The translations under genes were made by a program, and so were the position numbers. The notes under the pieces were generated by a model. It was not told the origin of the DNA and did not search any database. It saw nothing but the letters and a program-made list of their open reading frames with translations. A DNA stretch of 64,000 nt. Source: Haliotis asinina (lineage: Eukaryota; Mollusca; Gastropoda; Lepetellida; Haliotidae). Shown here piece after piece: positions 49,359 to 61,400 of this stretch; within the stretch, counting starts at the first letter, position 1; each line of letters starts with the position of its first letter. Location of the stretch: the NCBI RefSeq assembly GCF_037392515.1, contig NC_090280.1, positions 17,424,001 to 17,488,000 of the forward strand, written 5' to 3'.

Positions 49359-50714
49359 TAGTGTATTTACACAAAATTACATTTTGAAATGTAACTGCAA
49401 TGTTGCCAAGTTGTCATATTCTAATGTCTCTGAGTATTGTTACTGTGGCAACACAGGACTATATGATCAATATGATGGTACAACAGTTTCAGCTTCTGAA
49501 TCAGCGACATATAATACTTATCCAAATATATCAGCTTAATTCAAATCCAGGTACTGGACAAAATGACACTGTCCATCAGCTGGAAAAGACAGTTTCTCCT
49601 TCTGCTCGATCAGATTGTCCTTGTTGTCTACAGTCACTAGCCTGACTGACTGGAGAACTGTCGTGGCTCCAACCTACTAAGTTACAATACACTTGTAAAT
49701 GATGTGGGGCTATGGTCTGATGAACATTTTCATCGTATCAGCTGCTTAATGATGAAACCTGTCACTACACTCAGATTTCAGGCTAGTGCACAACGTTTTG
49801 TGCTAGCAACTTTCCAACATACCTAGTCCAAATGGCTAGCAAATTTCAGCAACTATTTCGCACACTGCTTGAATCATGGGTTTGAACATAAAAATTAATA
49901 ATTTTGAAATAAAATGTTTTTGAAACATTTTACACCTTCATTTTACATTTGATATCAAGTTGACCAGATGTCTGAGTATACTGTCAAACAAACAAGCAAT
50001 ATGACCTTCAACTTGGCAACATCCCTGTTTCAAGGTCATTGGCATCAAAAACATTCTCCACAATAAACATGATGGACGAGTGGTTACTTGTCAGACTGGA
50101 CATTGCAAGAAGACAGTAGACATAGAGATTACCAACATTCTAGACACATAGTACTAATCCTATATTAGACACAAAACACATCTAAAATATATAATCACAG
50201 TTCGAGATTCTGTTTATGGGATATCTCAAACTCAACATACAAAATATTCCTCAATACAATGATCGTTACCATACCACATTTTTATAAACTGTTCAAATTC
50301 TATTTCTTGCAAAGAATTGATTCAGATAAAATACACTTTTTCTTAAATATTTTATCATATGCATTGAGAAAAGATCAATGAAAAGTTTGAGATAGTCCCT
50401 AAAATACATATATAACATTCAAATGGCCAACTCTGTTTCGTAAATATGACAAGTTTTAGCACTATGATTTATATAGACGGTGAACCGCCATCCGATGAAC
50501 ATCCGACGCCTACCGTCAACAAATGTGTTAGAGACTAACTGTCTGAAAGGTGATAACACATTTGCCTGAAGCTATACATAAGCATGAAAAAATCTTTGTT
50601 CTGTGGATAATGAGTAAAAAAATCATAATCACCAGCACTGTTAGTATAAAGGTTAACACTAACTGGTTATTTCAAGAAACAAAAGGCACTAATGAACTGA
50701 CAAGGAAAATGTAA

Positions 50715-50846
50715 TATACTGGACAAGGTAAGGTAGGGATGTTGGTATTTTTATGACTGGTATTTTATCTGTATGTCAATGAATAAATACATCATTACTC
50801 ATAATTTAAAAAATTTAAATATCCCTAACTATTTTTGTCCAGTATA
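50715..50846. mobile_element. TA-type MITE, second copy
   Basis: Terminal inverted repeats tatactggacaa ... tagggat and atccctaactatttttgtcc agtata flank a 130-bp body, same family and orientation as 16631-16769. Confidence 0.72.
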
Positions 50847-52390
50847 AAGATCTCAAACAAAGATAAAGATCCCGACTTCCTTATGATTATATGAAAAAAA
50901 TATATCATAAAGTCTTAAAAAACGCAAAACCAGATTACCAAATATATGAAAACAATGAAACAAAGTAAATAATTCCCAATAGTATCAGATCTGACCTTCC
51001 TTAGCACAAACTTTCAAAACTACTTTCAATTTATCAGCTGTTACTGTATCTCAAAACATTTTCCAAAAAATATTTAAGAAAAGTCTAGCCTATAATCCAA
51101 CTATCACTGTCAAGAGGCAACATCAAATCAAAATTAAACACAGTGTATCAGTGATTACCATACATGTTGAAACTTACAAATCTTCAGTTCAAGAGGATAT
51201 AATTTAAGCACAATGAATCATGACAGTATTTTCAACAAAACATGGTCTTGGTCACACCAACTCGTGAAATTTGTCCACATCTTGAACATCAAACTACAGT
51301 AAACAAGGTGATTGCCAAACATTACTAGACAGCACCAAAAAGACTGAAAGACAATAAGTAGATTGTAAACAAGTACTGACAACATGGAGCACTGTACACA
51401 GGTGATATGGATGGGTATGTCCACCTCTCATATTTGATAGTCTACAAAAAATAACTGAAAATTATCAAACTAACTAACACAATACTTTACAAACCATTTT
51501 GCTAAATTACATGTTCTACTGATCCATAGATTGGTAATTTAAAAAATGTTTAATACATGAAATGGCTTATGCCTTTTTCTTGCCACATCACTCATGAATG
51601 TGAAGGTCATTGAGAAAGAGAGCTAACTCTTCCAATCCTCACCACAAAATGTAATTTCTGCTACAGTTTGTATTACAAATCAGATTCTTACTGAATGTAT
51701 TCTGCAAACAATATCTGTACAATGAAAACATGTAGAAATGTTACTGACGGTATACAACACAAAGGTTAAACAAGTCAGTAATTTATGAAACAGAGTCACA
51801 CTATCTGATATTGTGGCATTAAATTATATACACGGGTATGGAACAACGGTACACATATCCATTGTAACAATCATAAGAGGGTTTATCTGCAACTTACTGT
51901 AGGTTATATCATCAAATATACAAAGCAGAGGCAAAAAAGAAGTCTGGCTGTCATTTCTTGGTCGACAAATGATTAGTTTCAACCTAAACCTGAAAACTTC
52001 ATTTGTAAAATTACACATTTAACCCCTGAAACAAAAAACCCTGATTGTTGAAATGAACTTTGCATATACAATTTGTTACATTAGGACAGCACTTGTAATA
52101 TATATCTCAAGTCTGGACTTGCCTTCCTCAAATATATCTCAAATGGCTACACAGAAAACTCTTTTCACGATGATCTTTGTTTGTGTCAAGATTATTTTAC
52201 AAACTCAACTTTTATCTTGTAAACAACAAAGTGATGGGTGTCTGACTAATAACGTGTGAGGTGTTTGCTTTAAACATAACTGACGTCATATCTAATTCAG
52301 CATTTAGATTTGGGGAGTTATTTTTCACATAAATAAAACAGGAATTAAACTGTGTGGTGTCATGAATCAGCCCGGCCTGCATATGGCATA

Positions 52391-52455
52391 TTACGCAATG
52401 ACAAGTGGAACATCGTCCGAGAATCCCTGGATCATAGGAGTGTCCTCATCATCAC
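52391..52455 (-). CDS. SORL1: SORL1 last coding exon: acidic cluster and GGA signal
   Basis: Acceptor ttgtcatttcag, 65 nt to TAA at 52393-52391. It encodes DDEDTPMIQGFSDDVPLVIA, nearly identical to the human SORL1 terminus, with Met to Leu in DDVPxVIA. It is too short for an ORF scan but certain by homology and phase. Confidence 0.95.
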
Positions 52456-55400
52456 CTGAAATGACAAAAGTGAGTGAGTGAGCGAGTGAGCGAGCGAGCG
52501 AGTAAGTTGCCTTGGAACTGTGTCCCAGGGTTGAAATAACCCACTGCCCGACATCTCAGTCCAATGGGTTTTTTCTGTCGGGCAATCAAATTTGTATATC
52601 AACCAGTGTCCAGGATGATGGTTTATGTAAAATAAATCAACAAGAAAATATCAATATTTTCCCAGTCACATGTTATCAGAATATACTAGCAATTTTATAG
52701 TTATTTTCACCCCTGTGTCCCTAAAGTGAGATTCAGACAGGAGAAACAAACATGACTGGCACAATACTTTGTCAATATAGACCTGAACTCTGCTTCTCAG
52801 TATATATTAGGCCATCTCTTCTCCCAGAATAACAGCATTTGACGTTTGGTTTTGTTGGGACAGGTTTTACATTTTGTTAGTAAGACCTCTTCCCAGGTTT
52901 TACTTTCTGCAATAATCTTTCCCTAACTGTGTATGATCATCTAAATTCAAATGATATATTAGTGTTTGAAATCAACAGAAAAATATCATTCAAGATTAAG
53001 CTCAAAGTGCAAATGTCTTCCCTAGCAAGAAAGGAACTGCATCTCTCATATTTGTAGGCAGACTCTCTACCACACAGCCACAGAGCTAATGAAGAAAGTG
53101 GAGTTGAATTATCTACTAATAGTTACAGTCATTAAACCGATTTTACAGACACTTCATTTACTGTCATGTAGCTTCATTAAATGATCATGTACATTGTAAT
53201 TATCTATTACTGACGGTATATATGTTAGAGAAAACACTTCTCCTCGGTTTTGTTAGACAATGTAAAACCAATGTAACATCCCTCTCCCTCTGGTTCAACA
53301 TTGTCTGTTTTCTGCTATACATGAAGTGCAAATGTATAATGGTGACTGAATTAGTGGGCATTCAAATTTCATTTTCAGCTTCCTGGAAATCATGATTTAA
53401 AAGCGTTAACAGTCACGTTACCAAGTCATCCTACTGGATGTATATTTGCTGCTGACCAAGTGATTGCAGTGACATGACAAAAATTTAACCAAAGAATCAC
53501 ATTACCAAGTCATTCTACCGAGTATCAAGTCAATGCTGGGCAAGTGATTGGAAGGAGGTGACAAAATGAATCAAAGCAAAAGAGCCTGCGGCTTTTATGA
53601 TTAGCAAATTTGAACTGAGAATAGATTGCTGAGTGTTACCCAGATCATCTGCTGCCGTGAAGGTTGTAGTTCCCGAGCGTGGGTCATAATGGCTGTTTGC
53701 GAAGGCGAGGAAGCTGCGTTGTAGTCGCCGATGCCGAACGATGTATACTGTCAGCAGCGTAGAGAGGATGAGGACAATTACGCCAATAGGGACGAGGATG
53801 GCGACGAGATTGGTGGTTGTCAGTACACTAGTGCTTGGCTGGGCGTTTGGAGCAGTGACATTGGATACTGGAAAGAAACATTTGTTTGTGTGTTTTGTAG
53901 AAGTGATCATTCATATCACGTATATCAGGGCTGGACCAGGCTATACTTGGATCCGACCCTACATTACTTCACCCTCCTGGTTACCTGCTGTTAGTCTCAG
54001 GAGTCAGGTACAAAATTGGAATTATTTTACAACAGCACTGGCAAAATGAATTTTATATGATGAAATTAATATTTTATACTTATCCTGAGTCAACTTAAGG
54101 TTGGTTGGCTCTGTACATCCCACTAGCTTCTGTATGCAATGCACTGTCACTGGCTTCTAATCCCTTGTCATGACATTGTTACTACACTTCAATACTACCA
54201 CAAAACAAACCAACCAACACTAAGTGGTTGTACAACTTGTATAAATGTCCCAGCTCTCCTGCTCTGTACATCCCACTGGCTTCTGTATGCTATCTATTGT
54301 CACTGACTTCTACATGTAATCCCTTGTCATCACATTGTTGCTGTACATCCCAATTACGTGCTTGTTGTTATTTGGTAATTATTTACTGAAGATATATCAT
54401 CCTGTCTTTTCTGTCTCATACTTGCTTGACAACGATACAAGAATCTTTATCAAACCATCGCTCCACCTGATTAAAGAAGTTGCTCATCCATAAAGTTTGT
54501 CCTTAACTGATTCACCAACTTGTAAACATGCCATTCAAAGAAGTTATGCACTTACTGCCTTGACAACCTGGAAACAAGATGGGAGTAACAGTTTACCTGG
54601 ACATTGGACTGTAGCCTTTTCTCCGAGGAAGCCATTCTTGGTGTTGTACTCCACGGTGAAATTGTAGGTGAAGCCCACCTCCAGGGTGTAGCTCAGCTGG
54701 GTAGCACTGGTGTAGTTGGTCATGTGAAAGTCGGTGTCAGTCCGTGTCACGTCCACCTGGAACAATGCCTACCAGGCAAACAGGAGAAAAGTCACACCTT
54801 TCCTTTCTCCTATACACACTTCGAAAATTGTTTTAGGGTGAGCGTGTTTAGCTTTAATCCCCTGGATGCCACAGGGACATATATGTTCTTCTTTTTCATT
54901 CCTCACTTTGAAGTCATATAAAAATTCTAAATATATCATACACACAAATATAATTAGACATACCTGTAGAGGTTTCCAATTCTTTGAAGAGAATCGTCCT
55001 TGGGGTACATATATGCATTTTCCGCTGCCGGAAAATGTCACATGACAGTTGTATGTTTTAATAAAATATTGTACAATAAACAAAAAGTCTTTTTTGTTCA
55101 TTATACGGGCCATCACAATGTGGAGTCACGCCTCTGCTGCGCATGTGCAGACAGCCAGGTAGGCATCCAAGCCCATATCATCATTCCTTCTGTTGAATAA
55201 ATCAGTGAACAGAATTTCAGGGAGGTGGGTGGCCCTACTCCAAGGATGATTCTCTTCAAAGAACTGGAAACCTCTACAGGTTTGTCTAATTCTTTTTCAT
55301 AGAGATCGTCCTTGGGGTACATATATGCATAAACTCAGACTCCCAAAGACCGGAGGCTAGGGAGGAGGGAATTCTGGTACAATACGTGATGATAGTGATA

Positions 55401-58400
55401 GTATTTACGAGATATAACTTTACGAAAAAATCTCACCTGTGTACTCCCGATGAGTTTCCATGAGAGACATTATGGGAGGAAACCGACAGGGAGCAACCGC
55501 ACCGATCCCGACCTCAGAGCTAAGCATGATATAAATAGCACTGTCAAAAGTGCAAACATATACCCGCCCACATTGTGATTCTATAGAGAGCACCGTAAGT
55601 TGGAAATATTCGAGATTTCAGTCGTAGTATACGTCAACAGTGGAGACATGCGCTTGTACGCAGTAATCAACTGACAATCAACCATGACTCACTCAGCCAG
55701 GGTGGCAGGACACTGTCCACTGGACAGAACAGTATGGCCAAAGCGCACTCTCTCACTTGAGTGCATATCAAGCTTGATAAAAGTGCCTGCTCTAAATAGC
55801 AGCAGAGCAAATCTCTTCAATGGGTAGTGCCGATGCGAATGCTTTGGAAGTGGCAACTGCCTGACCGAGCGAGCCTTCAACCCCTCAGGGGGAGGCTTGC
55901 CCTTAACCTGGTAAGCAGCACAGATGACTGAAACTAGTCAGCGAGATAGGGTCTGTTTACTAGCCGGCGACCCAGCCTTCCCACCACCATAAGAGCAGAA
56001 CAGATGGGTACCAGTATGGATCCCTTGATATACGGACATCAAACGGGTGAGTGCTTGTTGCAGAGGTCCCCGATGTGGAAGGCTGTAGGGATGTGAGAGT
56101 AGGAAGTTCGATAGGAGCTGTCTCATGGAAAGCGTGATCGATCTTCGGACGGTAAGAATCCGAGAGGCGAATACTGACACAGTCAGGATGAAAGACAGTC
56201 AGCGGCGGGTCTGCAGACATGACATGTAAATCACCAACCCTTCTCCCAGACGTTACCGCCTCTAGAAATATGGCCTTCCATGTGAACAGCTGAATGGAAA
56301 TAGCCGATAGACGTGAGAAAGTAGGATCCGACAGACAATCAAGCACAATTGACAAATTCCAGGGTGGGCTGGTTCGCCTGACAGCAGGTCGAACCTGATG
56401 CACACCAGCTAAAAAGCGCTGCACATGAGTGTGCTTCCCCAGAAGAGCACCATTGACAGGGGTGTGAAAGGTGGAAATAGCGGTGGAATAGCTACGAATG
56501 GTCGAAGCCGCCAACATTTGTCGAATCCCATCTCGAAGCCAGAAATGTGTCTGCAACTACCGCGGGAATTCCGCGTGCCTCGAGGCTAGACCTGACAGAG
56601 CCCAAGCCACCCACTGAATCCTTTGATTGGGATGTGAATGTCCGGTGGCAAAGGTAATAGAACAGGAGGCTGAGCCAGAAACCTGAGAATTACCGGAAAC
56701 CAGCTCTGTGATGGCCAGAGCGGTGCCAGAAGCACAAGCAACCGAGCAGGCTGGGTGGACAGCTGGGGAAGGGGCGGAAATGCCCACAGAACCTGTCCTG
56801 TCCAATCCAGCTGGAAAGCATTGGATGCCAACGCCCTCTGGTCCGGTATTTGAGAATAGAACATGGGTATCTGATTCGTCCCGCCGGACTCAAACAAATC
56901 CCCCTGGAACGATCCGTACAACTCGGAGATAACACCAAATATCTGCCGATCGAGCATCCACTTGGGGCCAGGATCCAGCGAGAGAGAGCATCTGCTCGCA
57001 CGTTCTCCAGCCCCGGGAGATAAACTGGAATCACCTGACAGTCGTACTTGTCGCACCAGAGGAGAAAATCCCATGTCTCCCGAAGAAGCGCTTGGGACAC
57101 CGTGCCGCCTTGCTTCAGGATGTAAGTCATGGCCGTACGGTTGTCCAACTGAAGACGAACCACCTGGCCCCTGACATGATCCAGAAAGCGCTCAGCTTTC
57201 AGTTCCAAGACACTGATGTGAAAACTGGCTTTGGCTTCGGACCAGCGTCCAGACGCTGATAGACTGCCCAGAATGCCCCCAGCCCGTGAGGGACACATCG
57301 GTTTGAACTGTAAGAGCTGGCGTCAGGAGCTCCAAAGGGACCCCCTTGGAGAGATTCCCAACTTCGGTCCACCACTGAAGGTGAGGAGACAACCACCCGG
57401 GAACTGTGAGACTCTTCTCCAGATCCTCTGAGTGAGCCCACAGACTCGCCAAAGCTTGCTGTATGGAGCACATCCTCAACTGCGCCCGCCATACCACAAA
57501 CGCCCAGCAGATGGAACTCAGCCAAATCCAGTCGGCTAGTTGGCACTGCAGTCTGGGGATTAGCTAGTGTGATACGATGACGCACTTTCCTCAAGGCCAA
57601 GGAAAAGCGGAAAACTCTTTCAGACTCCTCAACCTCCCTGACGTCCACAGCCTCCATCTCCGATCTTGAGGCTGAGCTGGAATCCTCTCAAAACGAGGAC
57701 CCACACCCGGAACCAGTGGATGATCGAACCATAGCGGGGAAGGAAGAGCCCAAGGCACATTCCACTCCAGTCACTGAACCAGTGCAATCCGAACCCCGAG
57801 TTCTCCGCTCTCATGGGGAGGGGTGGCACAGAGAGAAAGGGACTGGGAGCGAACTCTTTGTAAAAGAGGAAATCCGCGGCTTACTGTTTTCGGGCCCGGG
57901 GGGAGAAGCCCAAACATAATTCACACACCTCGGGCTCATGGTCCGCCTTCTCCAAGCAGCACATGCATTTGTCATGCTTGTCTGGCAAAGGGATGTTTGT
58001 CCCACAAGTGGAACATGCCGTAAAAACCTGAAAGCCAATACACTAAGCATAAGCTGACAGCCGACACAGCAGCACATAATTAACATGTACAAAACATTAC
58101 GTGAATACGCGCGACATGAACTAGTTGGTACTCGATGCAGTATTTCAATACGCGAGGGTGCCGACTTCCCGCCATGGGAAAGCCAGAGCGAATACAAAGT
58201 CACAGACAAACAAGTCAACTCTAGGTTTAAATAAACGTTCTATTTTCTCTATTAACGAACAAATAAACCATACATACAGTCGAGGAAGACTCCGTCATCT
58301 TCACAGTACGCATAGTGTGGAGTTTAACTTCGTTGCTTTTAATTTCCAGCACAAATATCTGAACAGCATGGCGACAGGAGAAGGAATGATGATACGGGCT

Positions 58401-61400
58401 TGGATGCTTACCTGGTTACCTGCGCATGCACGGCAGAGGGGTGACTCTACGTGGTGAGAGGGCCATATAATGAACAAAAAAGGCTTTTTGTTTATTGTAC
58501 ACTATTTGATTAAAACATTGATACAACTGTCACGTGACATTTTCCACCAGCAGAAAATGCATATATGTACCCCAAAGACGATGGACAATCTCTATGAAAA
58601 AGAATTCACACTTAGTGAAATCATGAATTTCCTCGTGAAATTCCCTGTTTCTTGACACCATCCACTATTATCATTTTTAGGGCGAGTGAGTGTGAGCGAG
58701 TTTATGTTGAAGCTGTATTGGGCAATTTTCCAGCAATATCACTGCAGCAGCAAACAGAAATGGGTTTCACACATTGTACCTATGTAGGAGGATCTAACCC
58801 CTAACCTTCTGCTCTACCGGCTACACCTAATATAAATTATAGAGACTCACTTGAGAGCTGTTAGTGACTGGTGGTCTGTCCATTGTGGGCGCCCTCCATC
58901 TTAACAAGACCTTTCCTTGTCCTAGGTGTATGGCCTCAAGGTTGATGGGTGCGGCATATGCAGCTGCAAGACAACATCTACGATGATGACATTATCCACA
59001 CTATATCAGAACAGACTATGTCACCCACGCACATGGAAAGACTGACTGTAGGAACACTGACAATATCCTGCATGTTATCTAGACTATATCACTTACGCAC
59101 ATGGAAAGACTGACTGAACACTGACAATATCCTGCATGCTATCTAGACTATGTCACCCACGCACATGGAAAGACTGACTGTAAGAACACTGACAATATCC
59201 TGCATGTTATCTAGACTATATCACCTACGCACATGGAAAGACTGACTGTGGGAACACTGACAATATCCTGCATGTTATCTAGACTATGTCACCCACGCAC
59301 ATGGAAAGACTGACTGTGGGAACACTGACAATATCCTGCATGTTATCTAGACAATATCACCTACGCACATGGAAAGACTGACTGTGGGAACACCGACAAT
59401 ATCCTCCATGTTATCTAGACTATATCACCCACGCACATGGAAAGACTGGCTGTAAGAACACTGACAATATCCTGCATGTTATCTAGACTATGTCACCCAC
59501 GCACATGGAAAGACTGACTGTAGGAACACTGACAATATCCTGCATGCTATCTAGACTATGTCACCCACACACATGGAAAGACTGACTGTAGGAACAGTGA
59601 CAATATCCTGCATGTTATCTAGACTATGTCACCCACGCACATGGAAAGACTGACTGTAGGAACACTGACAATATCCTGCATGCTATCTAAACTATGTCAC
59701 CCACACACATGGAAAGACTGACTGTAGGAACACTGACAATATCCTGCATGTTATCTAGACTATGTCACCCACGCACATGGAAAGACTGACTGTAGGAACA
59801 CTGACAATATCCTGCATGCTATCTAGACTATATCACCCACACACATGGAAAGACTGACTGTAAGAACACTGACAATATCCTGCATGTTATCTAGACTATG
59901 TCACCCACGCACATGGAAAGACTGACTGTAAGAACACTGACAATATCCTGCATGTTATCTAGACTATATCACCTACGCACATGGAAAGACTGACTGTGGG
60001 AACACTGACAATATCCTGCATGTTATCTAGACTATGTCACCCACGCACATGGAAAGACTGACTGTGGGAACACTGACAATATCCTGCATGTTATCTAGAC
60101 AATATCACCTACGCACATGGAAAGACTGACTGTGGGAACACCGACAATATCCTCCATGTTATCTAGACTATATCACCCACGCACATGGAAAGACTGGCTG
60201 TAAGAACACTGACAATATCCTGCATGTTATCTAGACTATGTCACCCACGCACATGGAAAGACTGACTGTAGGAACACTGACAATATCCTGCATGTTATCT
60301 AGACTATGTCACCCACACACATGGAAAGACTGACTGTAGGAACAGTGACAATATCCTGCATGTTATCTAGACTATGTCACCCACGCACATGGAAAGACTG
60401 ACTGTAGGAACACTGACAATATCCTGCATGCTATCTAAACTATGTCACCCACACACATGGAAAGACTGACTGTAGGACCACTGACAATATCCTGCATGTT
60501 ATCTAGACTATGTCACCCACGCACATGGAAAGACTGACTGTAGGAACACTGACAATATCCTGCATGCTATCTAGACTATATCACCCACACACATGGAAAG
60601 ACTGACTGTAAGAACACTGACAATATCCTGCATGTTATCTAGACTATGTCACCCACGCACATGGAAAGACTGACTGTAAGAACACTGACAATATCCTGCA
60701 TGTTATCTAGACTATGTCACCCACGCACATGGAAAGACTGACTGTAGGAACACTGACAATATCCTGCATGTTATCTAGACTATGTCACCCACGCACATGG
60801 AAAGACTGACTGTAGGAACACTGACAATATCCTGCATGCTATCTAGACTATATCACCCACACACATGGAAAGACTGACTGTAAGAACACTGACAATATCC
60901 TGCATGCTATCTAGACTATGTCACCCACGCACATGGAAAGACTGACTGTAAGAACACTGACAATATCCTGCATGTTATCTAGACTATGTCACCCACGCAC
61001 ATGGAAAGACTGACTGTAGGAACACTGACAATATCCTGCATGTTATCTAGACTATGTCACCCACGCACATGGAAAGACTGACTGTAGGAACACTGACAAT
61101 ATCCTGCATGCTATCTAGACTATGTCACCCACACACATGGAAAGACTGACTGTAAGAACACTGACAATATCCTGCATGCTATCTAGACTATGTCACCCAC
61201 ACACATGGAAAGACTGACTGTAAGAACACTGACAATATCCTGCATGTTATCTAGACTATATCACCCACACACATGGAAAGACTGACTGTAGGAACACTGA
61301 CAATATCCTGCATGTTATCTAGACTATATCACCCACGCACATGGAAAGACTGACTGTAGGAACACTGACAATATCCTGCATGTTATCTAGACTATATCAC

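Larger units (their letters stand above)
42204..52390. other. Region downstream of SORL1; possible long 3' UTR plus intergenic DNA
   Basis: No convincing coding exon on either strand. It holds SINE fragments, two MITEs, a short 81-bp tandem repeat and CA-type simple sequence. On the - strand the SORL1 3' UTR must start at 52390; a clear AATAAA on that strand is at 46742-46737, which would imply a 5.6-kb UTR. The actual end is unknown. Confidence 0.4.
54963..58605 (-). mobile_element. DIRS-type tyrosine-recombinase retrotransposon, internally deleted
   Basis: Inserted in a SORL1 intron in the same orientation. Terminal inverted repeats of about 235 bp lie at 58605-58366 and 55199-54963. The internal complementary region at about 55235-55325 consists of two halves complementary to the two outer ends, the hallmark of DIRS1-like elements. 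Reading on the - strand: a gag-like CxxC zinc motif (57900-58030), a gag fragment (57530-57660), the end of the RT connection and a full RNase H signature (about 56940-57500), then a tyrosine recombinase (56556 to about 55680) broken by frameshifts. The RT catalytic core is missing. It is therefore non-autonomous and decayed, though its RNase H and recombinase signatures are still readable. Confidence 0.85.

Noticed and set aside
53731-54049. Two + strand frames of 87-102 codons
   Set aside because: They are antisense shadows of the SORL1 transmembrane exon plus intron.
54604-54921. 105-codon + strand frame
   Set aside because: It is the antisense shadow of the SORL1 FN3 exon at 54756-54597.
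56708-57919. Several GC-rich + strand frames
   Set aside because: They are antisense to the DIRS RNase H and gag remnants on the - strand; no motifs in the + reading.
57811-58218. 135-codon minus frame in the DIRS element
   Set aside because: It is out of frame with the zinc-motif gag reading, which carries the recognisable CxxC pattern.
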